NCBI GenBank assembly: GCA_038058335.1
Contig: JBBUBI010000051.1
Coordinates: 1 to 23,205, forward strand
Source: JBBTVO01 sp038058335
GTDB taxonomy: Bacteria; Patescibacteriota; Microgenomatia; Levybacterales; UBA12049
Length of the DNA: 23,205 bases
Direction: 5' to 3'
Shown: positions 7,155 to 11,606 of the stretch, one piece after another
Numbering within the stretch: position 1 is the first letter of the stretch
How the letters are laid out: every line of letters begins with the position of its first letter
The notes under the pieces: model-generated
The model's input: only the letters and a program-made list of their open reading frames with translations
Told to the model about the DNA's origin: nothing
Databases searched by the model: none
Made by a program: the position numbers and the translations under genes

Positions 7155-7188
7155 CCAATGAATCGTTTTACCACTAAACTATCCAGAC
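7155..7188 (-). tRNA. tRNA 5' half, identity unassigned, interrupted after nt 34
   Basis: GTCTGGA, TA, D arm GTTT-AGTGGTA-AAAC, G, anticodon stem ATTCA, TT, GG: a well-formed 5' half of 34 nt. It is followed not by the expected TGAAT strand but by CCCGCCATACTT and then directly by the tRNA-Thr half. The D arm resembles tRNA-Gly, which is expected at this place in the cluster, but the anticodon would start GG, which is not Gly. No matching 3' half (ending TCCAGAC) is visible in the window. It may be a pseudogene, an interrupted tRNA or a misassembly. Confidence 0.5.
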
Positions 7189-7195
7189 AATTATA

Positions 7196-7471
7196 CTATC
7201 TAGAATAATTGTAGCCAAGTTTATCAAAAATATCCTCTAATTGCTTGGCTAGCTCTTTTCTACCTCCTCCACTTTTTAAATATTTTTCTCTACGACTACA
7301 ATCCGATTTTAGCAAATAAGCCTCATAAAATATTAATTTTAGAGGCCTACGGTTTTTCGTAGATCTAACTAGTCCGGTTGAATGTTTTTTAAACCTATTT
7401 TTTAAATCAGGTGTTAATCCAATATATAACTTTTTGTCTTTTTCACTGTAAAGTACATAAGCATAAAACAT
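7196..7471 (-). CDS. GIY-YIG nuclease domain protein
   Basis: Small single-domain GIY-YIG endonuclease (91 residues) of the YhbQ/URI-like family: YVLYS (5-9), LYIGLTPDLKNRFKKH (15-30, with the family Arg26), LKLIFYEAY (45-52) and SRREKYLKSG (59-68, with the metal-binding Glu62). Such proteins are widespread in bacterial genomes and their role is mostly unknown; the fold is shared with UvrC and with homing endonucleases. It sits between tRNA-Tyr and an interrupted tRNA, ending 7 nt before that tRNA's 5' end. Co-transcription with the tRNAs is likely because no separate promoter is evident. Confidence 0.88.
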   Translation of the reverse strand: MFYAYVLYSEKDKKLYIGLTPDLKNRFKKHSTGLVRSTKNRRPLKLIFYEAYLLKSDCSRREKYLKSGGGRKELAKQLEDIFDKLGYNYSR

Positions 7472-7481
7472 AAATTAGCGG

Positions 7482-7521
7482 TGGTGCGTTAAACGCACCA
7501 ATCACCGCGTTGAACGCGGTG
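7482..7521. repeat. Two adjacent 9-bp palindromes downstream of tRNA-Tyr
   Basis: TGGTGCGTT-A-AACGCACCA (7482-7500) and CACCGCGTT-G-AACGCGGTG (7503-7521) are perfect inverted repeats sharing a GCGTT/AACGC core. The second overlaps the last two bases of tRNA-Tyr, so it may act in 3'-end formation or be an inserted repeat. No T run follows. Confidence 0.65.
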
Positions 7522-7603
7522 CTAAGTGAGGGACTCGAACCCCCGCAGGCCTTTCGGCCGCCTCGTCTACAGCGAGGTGCAATTGCCGCTATGCGAACCT
7601 AGC
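7520..7603 (-). tRNA. tRNA-Tyr (GUA)
   Basis: 84 nt with a long variable arm. The acceptor GCTAGGT pairs with ACTTAGC. The anticodon stem CCTCG/CGAGG encloses CTGTAGA with anticodon GTA. The variable arm GGCC-GAAA-GGCC forms a hairpin, and GGGGG-TTCGAGT-CCCTC is the T arm. The discriminator is A, followed by CCG, so a complete CCA is not encoded. It is intact, unlike its tRNA neighbours on both sides. Confidence 0.95.
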
Positions 7604-7612
7604 GCATTGGTT

Positions 7613-7641
7613 ATTATAAGTCTTTGGTCGTTTGCTGTCGG
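7613..7641 (-). promoter_or_regulatory. Promoter of tRNA-Tyr
   Basis: On the minus strand, CCGACA (7636-7641), a 17-bp spacer and a perfect TATAAT (7613-7618) lie 9 nt before the mature tRNA-Tyr 5' end, a distance that suits a very short 5' leader. Confidence 0.55.
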
Positions 7642-7725
7642 TCTGTTTATGACCAACGCTAGAGACTAAGAGCTAACAGCTATGCTGAGCCGAAGGTGGG
7701 ATTCGAACCCACGACTTGCTGTTTA

Positions 7726-7888
7726 TCCCAGTAAAACTTGCTTGCTGAGCCGAAACAGGGATTCGAACCCTGGACCTGCTGTTTACAAAACAGCTGCTCT
7801 ACCACTGAGCTATTTCGGCAAGCTTAGTTTTACGGGATCCCGCATAACTAAGCCAAATTTTATCAAATTTGGCAAGTTTGTGCTGGGA
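7726..7888 (-). other. 163-nt insert in the anticodon loop of tRNA-Thr, carrying a second tRNA
   Basis: The ends TCCCAG and CTGGGA are perfect inverted repeats. Next inside them AAACTTGC pairs with GCAAGTTT, so the insert's ends extend the anticodon stem into about 21 bp broken by two small internal loops. Inside are hairpin GCCAAATTT-GATA-AAATTTGGC (7852-7873), a second hairpin with arms GCTTAGTT/AACTAAGC around CGGGATCCCG (7822-7853), and the intact tRNA-Thr (7748-7819). It is far too short, without the tRNA, for a group I intron. Confidence 0.65.
7748..7819 (-). tRNA. tRNA-Thr (UGU), intact inner copy
   Basis: 72 nt with acceptor GCCGAAA/TTTCGGC, D arm GCTC-AGTGGTA-GAGC, anticodon stem GCTGT/ACAGC with loop TTTGTAA (anticodon TGT), T arm CAGGG-TTCGAAT-CCCTG and discriminator T. 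CCA is not encoded. It is followed by CAGCA, the same five bases that follow the outer copy, which suggests duplication including some 3' flank. No clear promoter lies directly in front of it, so it probably depends on the promoter of the outer tRNA. Confidence 0.95.
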
Positions 7889-7900
7889 CAAAACAGCTAC

Positions 7901-7932
7901 CCCGCCTGCAATGACTTGCAATGTCGGGCAGG
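7901..7932 (-). repeat. 32-nt hairpin element inserted in the D stem of the outer tRNA-Thr
   Basis: The ends CCTGCC and GGCGGG pair (one G-U). Inside, TGCAA-GTCA-TTGCA forms a second helix, with a 6-nt bulge on the 5' side. Taking out exactly these 32 nt restores the D stem as ACTC/GAGT. The interior contains GCAAGTCATTG, an 11-nt match to the anticodon arm of the tRNA-Thr half at 7109-7142. Confidence 0.65.
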
Positions 7933-7965
7933 TCTACCACTGAGTTACTTCGGCGATCCACAGTA

Positions 7966-7974
7966 ATTTTATCA
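7966..7974 (-). promoter_or_regulatory. Extended -10 promoter of the nested tRNA-Thr locus
   Basis: On the minus strand TGATAAAAT (extended -10, 5 of 6 to TATAAT) ends 11 nt before the outer tRNA 5' end, giving a predicted leader of about 5 nt. The -35 region is weak. It shows that the interrupted outer tRNA still has a plausible start of transcription. Confidence 0.5.
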
Positions 7975-8001
7975 AAAAAGATATAAGAAGGAAACCCCCC
8001 C

Positions 8002-8247
8002 CTACCTAGGAGAAACTAGAAGGATTGGAAAACGGATAAATTCATCTTTGATACCGAGCTTAGTTGGTGTTTCCCCATATATGAAAATTAGGAAGGCGTT
8101 TATATTAGGCGCACCTAACACAAAATCTACCTCGTCATCCCGACTCGTCGGGACTACCTCATATTTGGTGAATTTGTAGAGGAAAATTCTCCAACTATCT
8201 CCAATATCAAAGAACGCTAATAGTATAAAAGATATTTCTGTGAAAAG
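8002..8247 (-). pseudogene. 81-codon open frame without start codon, possible gene remnant
   Basis: The 7955-8328 interval has no recognised gene. On the minus strand one frame stays open for 81 codons between TGA (8248-8250) and TAG (8002-8004) and reads like protein (DIGDSWRIFLYKFTKYEVV, then LGAPNINAFLIFIYGETP). There is no ATG, GTG or TTG in it. The palindrome TCCCGAC-TC-GTCGGGA (8138-8153) lies inside. A C8 run occurs next to the stop. It could be a decayed gene, or chance. I do not recognise the family. Confidence 0.25.
8138..8153. repeat. TCCCGAC/GTCGGGA palindrome
   Basis: A 7-bp perfect inverted repeat with a 2-nt loop, preceded by GTCA. It resembles the palindromes in def (2309) and rplJ (15041). 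Confidence 0.55.
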
Positions 8248-8328
8248 TCAAGTGAGGTATTTACAAAATCGATGAAAATTGCAAGGGTCCGGCCATTAAT
8301 ATCTCGGAAAACTAGATAAACTAATTTC

Positions 8329-8952
8329 TTAAAAAGCAATAAGCGATATCAGCCCAAGGCTTACTCCAAGAAGCCCCCCGCCGATAACATCGGAGGTCCA
8401 ATGTTCTCCCAAATAGACTCTGCTTACAAACATACTTATATCGAATAGAACTATTATTGAAAAAAGAATTTTTTTATGCAAGGGTGTAAGTTTTTTAGAT
8501 CTCCCTATAAAAAACAAAATTATTATAGAAATAAACGCAGTGCGGGCGCTATGGCCGGAAGGATAAGAATAACCAGGCTGAACATAAGAAGTAGGAAAAT
8601 TAAAGTCTATACTGTATCTGAAAAACAAAAATGGCGGGCCAAGATGCTGGACAAAAGTTTTACCATAAAGTTCGAATACATGAAGCATCCCAAATAAAAA
8701 AAGGGTCGCAATACCCTTTATTTTTCGTAAAACAACTAAAAAAACAAGCAAAAACAGTGTCGTTATCTCAAAGCTCCCTATTAAGCTTAACCAAGAAAAA
8801 GATGAGTCAAATCTCCTATTAATATTATCCTGAAGCTTAACGGTTGTATCAAAGTCAAATTGGGTAAATAGATCTTTATGAACCAAATAGGAGAAGAGAA
8901 CGAAGAATAGAAAAACGGTTATCCCAAATATAAAGAGCGGTTTTTTATTCAT
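8329..8952 (-). CDS. PAP2-family membrane phosphatase
   Basis: Phosphatidic acid phosphatase type 2 family, 207 residues with about six membrane segments. Motif 2 is PSGHSARTAF (131-140) and motif 3 is SRVYLGEHWTSD (177-188), giving the catalytic histidines. Motif 1 is unusual: Lys98 followed by six residues and then Gly-Pro where the consensus has Arg-Pro. Family members dephosphorylate lipid phosphates such as undecaprenyl pyrophosphate or phosphatidic acid. The ATG follows the galU stop with no gap (TAAATG), so the two are one operon, which suggests a role in lipid-carrier recycling for glycan synthesis; this is inference. Confidence 0.87.
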   Translation of the reverse strand: MNKKPLFIFGITVFLFFVLFSYLVHKDLFTQFDFDTTVKLQDNINRRFDSSFSWLSLIGSFEITTLFLLVFLVVLRKIKGIATLFLFGMLHVFELYGKTFVQHLGPPFLFFRYSIDFNFPTSYVQPGYSYPSGHSARTAFISIIILFFIGRSKKLTPLHKKILFSIIVLFDISMFVSRVYLGEHWTSDVIGGGLLGVSLGLISLIAF

Positions 8953-9837
8953 TTACTCTAATTTCAACCCTTTGAGGAACTTGCGGAATTCTCCATTAAT
9001 ATCTTTATGCTCCAAACCCAGCTCAACGACTGTCTTCATATACTCCAGCTTATTCCCCGTATCATAATATTTTCCATTTTCGATTTCGCATGCAAAAACA
9101 GGATACCCTGTTTTAATAAGCTCGTCTATGGCAACCGGCAGCCACACTTCCTGACCTTCTCCGGGTTCTTGTCGTCGTAAAATGTCAAAAATTTCAGGCG
9201 GCAGAATATATCCTCCATGCGTTGCCAAATCCGACGGCGCTTCGTCAGGGTTTGGTTTTTCCACAATGTGATCGATCTTAAAGACGTTGCCTTCGACCGG
9301 CGTTACTTTTGCAATGCCGTAGCGCCGTAGGTCTTCTTTTTTCTTGATGCGAACTCCGGAAATTACCGCTCCCCCATACTTTTCGTGCACTTTCATCATC
9401 TGGGACAACCTTGGCGGATCGGAATAAATAAACTCATCGCCCCACAGTACAGCGAAGAATTCATTGTCTATCACATGTTCGGCAGAAAGAACAGGAGTGC
9501 CGTTGCCGTAGTGCCCTTTTTGCCGGATATAAATAAAATTCGCCATTTCAGAAATTCTCTGTATTTCCTCAACAAGCTTTTTCTTGCCAGACACCTCAAG
9601 ATTTTTTATAAGTTCAGCATTGGGAACATCAAAGTGGTCTTCAATTGCCCGCTTTAGGGCTCCTGTCACAATTATAATGTCTTCAATTCCAGACTCAACC
9701 GCCTCCTCTACCACATATTGAATAACCGGTTTGTCTACAATCGGAAGCATCTCCTTGGGCATTGCCTTGGTTTGAGGTAAAAATCTGGTGCCAAAGCCTG
9801 CCGCGGGAATTACAGCTTTTCGAATTTTCTTTTTCAT
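8953..9837 (-). CDS. galU: UTP-glucose-1-phosphate uridylyltransferase
   Basis: Makes UDP-glucose from UTP and glucose-1-phosphate, a precursor for envelope polysaccharides. The nucleotidyltransferase signature AAGFGTRFLPQTKAMPKEML lies at residues 12-31. IIVTGALKRAIEDHFD and YGNGTPVLSAEHV, VIEDEF-like WGDEF and VEKPNPDEAPSDLA complete the GalU pattern. At 294 residues it has the normal length. The gene begins the minus-strand galU-PAP2 operon and diverges from secE. Together with the O-antigen ligase and the GT4 enzyme in this window it points to active surface-glycan synthesis. Confidence 0.95.
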   Translation of the reverse strand: MKKKIRKAVIPAAGFGTRFLPQTKAMPKEMLPIVDKPVIQYVVEEAVESGIEDIIIVTGALKRAIEDHFDVPNAELIKNLEVSGKKKLVEEIQRISEMANFIYIRQKGHYGNGTPVLSAEHVIDNEFFAVLWGDEFIYSDPPRLSQMMKVHEKYGGAVISGVRIKKKEDLRRYGIAKVTPVEGNVFKIDHIVEKPNPDEAPSDLATHGGYILPPEIFDILRRQEPGEGQEVWLPVAIDELIKTGYPVFACEIENGKYYDTGNKLEYMKTVVELGLEHKDINGEFRKFLKGLKLE

Positions 9838-9852
9838 GAATTTAACCTACCG

Positions 9853-9876
9853 TCAATGGTAAATGGTAAATGGTTA
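9853..9876. repeat. ATGGTAAA word repeat upstream of galU
   Basis: Three near copies of ATGGTAAA lie in the short region between galU and secE. They keep an in-frame ATG upstream of secE open and could mislead start prediction. Confidence 0.45.
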
Positions 9877-9899
9877 ACTCTATTTTACCCTTCACTCCC

Positions 9900-9928
9900 T
9901 TTACATGTCAATCAATATTTGATAAGAT
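9900..9928 (+). promoter_or_regulatory. Promoter of secE-nusG, probably leaderless
   Basis: TTTACA (9900-9905), 17 bp, TAAGAT (9923-9928), then 7 nt to the ATG at 9936. The spacing equals that at 5404 and supports 9936 over the ATG at 9927, which overlaps the -10 box. Confidence 0.5.
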
Positions 9929-9935
9929 GGCTACC

Positions 9936-10121
9936 ATGGCAGCGAGTCCGGTTGTTTTTTTAAAAGAGGTCCGGGAAGAACTTAAAAAGGTAGTTTGGCC
10001 AACAAGGGATGAGGTAATAAGACTTACGTTTGTTGTAATATTGATCAGTCTAATTGTTGGTCTTTTTCTCGGTGGAATCGATTTTATACTGACAAAATTA
10101 ACACAAATATTGATAAGATAA
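9936..10121 (+). CDS. secE: Preprotein translocase subunit SecE
   Basis: Small SecE with one membrane helix. FLKEVREELKKVVWPTRDEVIRLT is the conserved cytoplasmic amphipathic segment, followed by a hydrophobic helix (FVVILISLIVGLFLGGIDFIL). It belongs to the SecYEG channel that moves proteins across the membrane. The ATG at 9936 (MAASPVV) is preferred because a -35/-10 pair places the transcript start there. The ATG at 9927 adds three residues, and the longer frame from 9870 is only word repeat. It is followed by nusG, the usual bacterial order. Confidence 0.9.
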   Translation: MAASPVVFLKEVREELKKVVWPTRDEVIRLTFVVILISLIVGLFLGGIDFILTKLTQILIR

Positions 10122-10141
10122 ATAAATTGACGATTAGCGAC

Positions 10142-10164
10142 TAGCAACTAGTGGCTAGTTGCTA
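10142..10164. repeat. TAGCAACTAG-TGG-CTAGTTGCTA palindrome between secE and nusG
   Basis: A perfect 10-bp stem with a 3-nt loop. A 19-nt stretch (10147-10165) recurs exactly at 14898-14916 before rplJ, and the same words make up the hairpin in the L10 leader (14826-14858). Confidence 0.75.
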
Positions 10165-10174
10165 AGAACTAAAT

Positions 10175-10759
10175 ATGGATACACAACAATCTGTAAAATC
10201 GGAACAAACTGAAACAAAAGCAAAATTTTTGAGCGATTCAGCCAAATGGTACATAGTTCATACCTATTCCGGCCATGAAGACCGCGTGGTTAAGTCTTTA
10301 AAACAAAGAGTTCAGAGTTTAGGATTTGAGGGCAAAATTTTTGATATTATCGTTCCCAAAAGAAACACAATAAAAGTTTCAGGCGGAAAAAAAGAATCTG
10401 TAAAAGAAAAAATATTTCCAGGATACATCTTAGTTAAAATGCTTTTGGATGATGAAAGCTGGCTTTTGGTTAGAACCACCCAGGGCGTTACTTCTTTTAT
10501 TGGAACGGGAAACAAACCGACTCCGATTTCGGAGAAAGAAGTTGAGGCAATCCAGAAGTTTATGAAAATGGAAGAACCTCTCTATAAAACTGCTTTTATT
10601 AAAGGAGAGGCAGTAAAAATAATTGATGGGCCTTTTGCGGATTTCCTAGGAACTATAGATGAAATTGACGAAACAAAAGGAAGGCTTAAGGTTTTGGTCA
10701 GCATCTTTGGAAGGGAAACTCCTGTAGAATTAGATTTTCTGCAAGTGGCGAAGCTTTAG
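10175..10759 (+). CDS. nusG: Transcription termination/antitermination factor NusG
   Basis: NusG, 194 residues. The N-terminal NGN domain starts at WYIVHTYSGHEDRVV (residues 26-40) and includes FPGYILVKM and the TTQGVTSFIGTG segment. The C-terminal KOW domain is KGEAVKIIDGPFADFLGTI, followed by VSIFGRETPVELDF. It binds RNA polymerase and couples it with ribosomes or Rho. An N-terminal tail of about 25 polar residues precedes the NGN domain. The final codons and stop (CGAAGCTTTAGCGA) match a 14-nt sequence found before rplJ (14979-14992), so the end of the gene coincides with a dispersed repeat. Confidence 0.96.
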   Translation: MDTQQSVKSEQTETKAKFLSDSAKWYIVHTYSGHEDRVVKSLKQRVQSLGFEGKIFDIIVPKRNTIKVSGGKKESVKEKIFPGYILVKMLLDDESWLLVRTTQGVTSFIGTGNKPTPISEKEVEAIQKFMKMEEPLYKTAFIKGEAVKIIDGPFADFLGTIDEIDETKGRLKVLVSIFGRETPVELDFLQVAKL

Positions 10760-10769
10760 CGAGCCATCT

Positions 10770-10826
10770 CTTCGAGCCTGAGCCTCAGAGCCGAAGGCCT
10801 GAGCGAAGTCGAAGGATATCGAAAAA
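10770..10826. repeat. CTGAGCGAAGTCGAAGG-type palindromic repeat
   Basis: The stretch between nusG and the small ORF contains TTCGAGCCTGAG, GAGCCGAAGGCC and CCTGAGCGAAGTCGAAGGAT, with inverted arms. It resembles the repeat in the O-antigen ligase gene (1204-1263). Confidence 0.65.
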
Positions 10827-10830
10827 AATT

Positions 10831-11043
10831 ATGATTAGAACAAAAGAAGCAATTGGAATAACAAGAGAACTTATAAGAGATGCACAGGAAATTTATCCCG
10901 GACATGCAGATTTTGAATTTTATCTAAAGACTATTGCGAGAAATGCTTTGATACAGTCAGAACATCTAGAAAATACATCAATAGCTCTGGTATTCCAAGC
11001 AGAACAATTGAGAGCAGATGTAGAAACTAGATTAAAGACCTAA
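10831..11043 (+). CDS. Hypothetical 70-residue protein between nusG and rplK
   Basis: I do not recognise this gene. It encodes a predicted all-helical, mildly acidic peptide (TRELIRDAQEIYPGHADFEF, then ARNALIQSEHLENTSIALVF) with no membrane segment. It starts 5 nt after a dispersed palindromic repeat and ends 2 nt before the rplK start, so it would be co-transcribed with ribosomal genes. No Shine-Dalgarno sequence is visible. The tight fit to rplK and protein-like composition favour a real gene, but a chance frame cannot be excluded. Confidence 0.5.
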   Translation: MIRTKEAIGITRELIRDAQEIYPGHADFEFYLKTIARNALIQSEHLENTSIALVFQAEQLRADVETRLKT

Positions 11044-11045
11044 AA

Positions 11046-11468
11046 ATGGCTAAAAAAATAAAAACAATTATAAAATTAAATATTCCCGGAGGCGCGGCGA
11101 CGCCCGCACCGCCTGTTGGTCCTGCCTTAGGACAGCACGGTCTTCCTATTATGGAATTCGTTAAGGCATTCAACGACAAAACTGCGGAAATGAAAGGAAC
11201 AATTATTCCTGCGGTTATTACTGTCTACGAAGATCGGACTTTCTCTTTTATTACAAAAAAACCGCCGGTTGCCGAGATGATTAAAAAAGCATTGGGAAAA
11301 GAAAAAGGTTCCCAAAAGCCGGGAAGAGAATCTGCGGGAAAGCTTTCTAAATCACAGGTTGAAGAAATAGCAAAAGCCAAAATGGACGATCTTAATACAA
11401 CCGATGTTGAACAAGCATCAAGGGTGGTCGGCGGAACAGCAAGATCGATGGGAGTACAAATAGAATAA
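11046..11468 (+). CDS. rplK: 50S ribosomal protein L11
   Basis: L11 (uL11), 140 residues, full length. The N-terminal domain includes KLNIPGGAATPAPPVGPALG with the flexible proline-rich helix, then IPAVITVYEDRTFSF. The rRNA-binding C-terminal domain carries KGSQKPGRESAGKLSKSQV, DLNTTDVEQASRVVGGTARSMG. It builds the GTPase-associated centre of the large subunit with L10 and L7/L12, both encoded in this window. It is followed by rplA after a 138-nt spacer that consists mostly of an AT-rich repeat. Confidence 0.97.
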   Translation: MAKKIKTIIKLNIPGGAATPAPPVGPALGQHGLPIMEFVKAFNDKTAEMKGTIIPAVITVYEDRTFSFITKKPPVAEMIKKALGKEKGSQKPGRESAGKLSKSQVEEIAKAKMDDLNTTDVEQASRVVGGTARSMGVQIE

Positions 11469-11590
11469 AATTAGAAATTTAAAATCACAAATCACAAATA
11501 AAACTTAATATCAAAATACAAAAAGTTTTGGATTTAGAAAATTAGAATTTTGAAATTATTTAGATTTTGGAATTTTGGATTTGAGATTTA
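11469..11590. repeat. AT-rich AAATTC/GATTT word repeat, copy 2
   Basis: It fills the rplK-rplA spacer. The left half is rich in AAATCACAAAT words, the right half in GATTTTGGAATTTTGG words. It shares the GAAATTATTTAGATTT core with 3633-3757. Confidence 0.6.
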
Positions 11591-11606
11591 CGACTAAAAG
11601 GAGTTT

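Larger units (their letters stand above)
7688..7954 (-). tRNA. Interrupted tRNA-Thr (UGU) enclosing another tRNA
   Basis: Three segments add up to a perfect 72-nt tRNA: 7933-7954 (22 nt), 7889-7900 (12 nt) and 7688-7725 (38 nt). Joined, they give acceptor GCCGAAG/CTTCGGC, D stem ACTC/GAGT, anticodon stem GCTGT/ACAGC with loop TTTGTAA, T stem GTGGG/CCCAC and discriminator T. Every helix is fully paired. Compared with the inner tRNA-Thr, the differences in the stems come as compensated pairs (7:66, 10:25, 49:65, 50:64), which argues that both copies were functional when they diverged. The breaks are a 32-nt hairpin within the D-stem 3' strand and a 163-nt insert after anticodon base 35, which holds the complete second tRNA. 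The junction at 7888/7725 is ambiguous by one T. No known intron class is recognised. It may be functional after processing or a recent pseudogene. Confidence 0.7.

Noticed and set aside
7190..7195. Perfect TATAAT on the minus strand just before the half tRNA
   Set aside because: It is only 1 nt from the tRNA 5' end, so transcription would begin inside the tRNA; probably chance within the GIY-YIG stop region.
7726..7888. Group I or group II intron in tRNA-Thr
   Set aside because: The insert without its tRNA is about 90 nt and mostly simple hairpins; I see no P3-P7 core or domain V.
7726..7888. Archaeal bulge-helix-bulge tRNA intron
   Set aside because: The internal loops (2x1 and 3x2 nt around a 6-bp helix) do not match the strict 3-4-3 motif, and the matching splicing enzyme is not known from bacteria. 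Kept only as a loose resemblance.
7682..7966. Open frame on the plus strand with SRRWDSNPRLAVY and RDSNPGPAVYKTAALP
   Set aside because: It is the antisense reading of the nested tRNA-Thr genes, not a protein.
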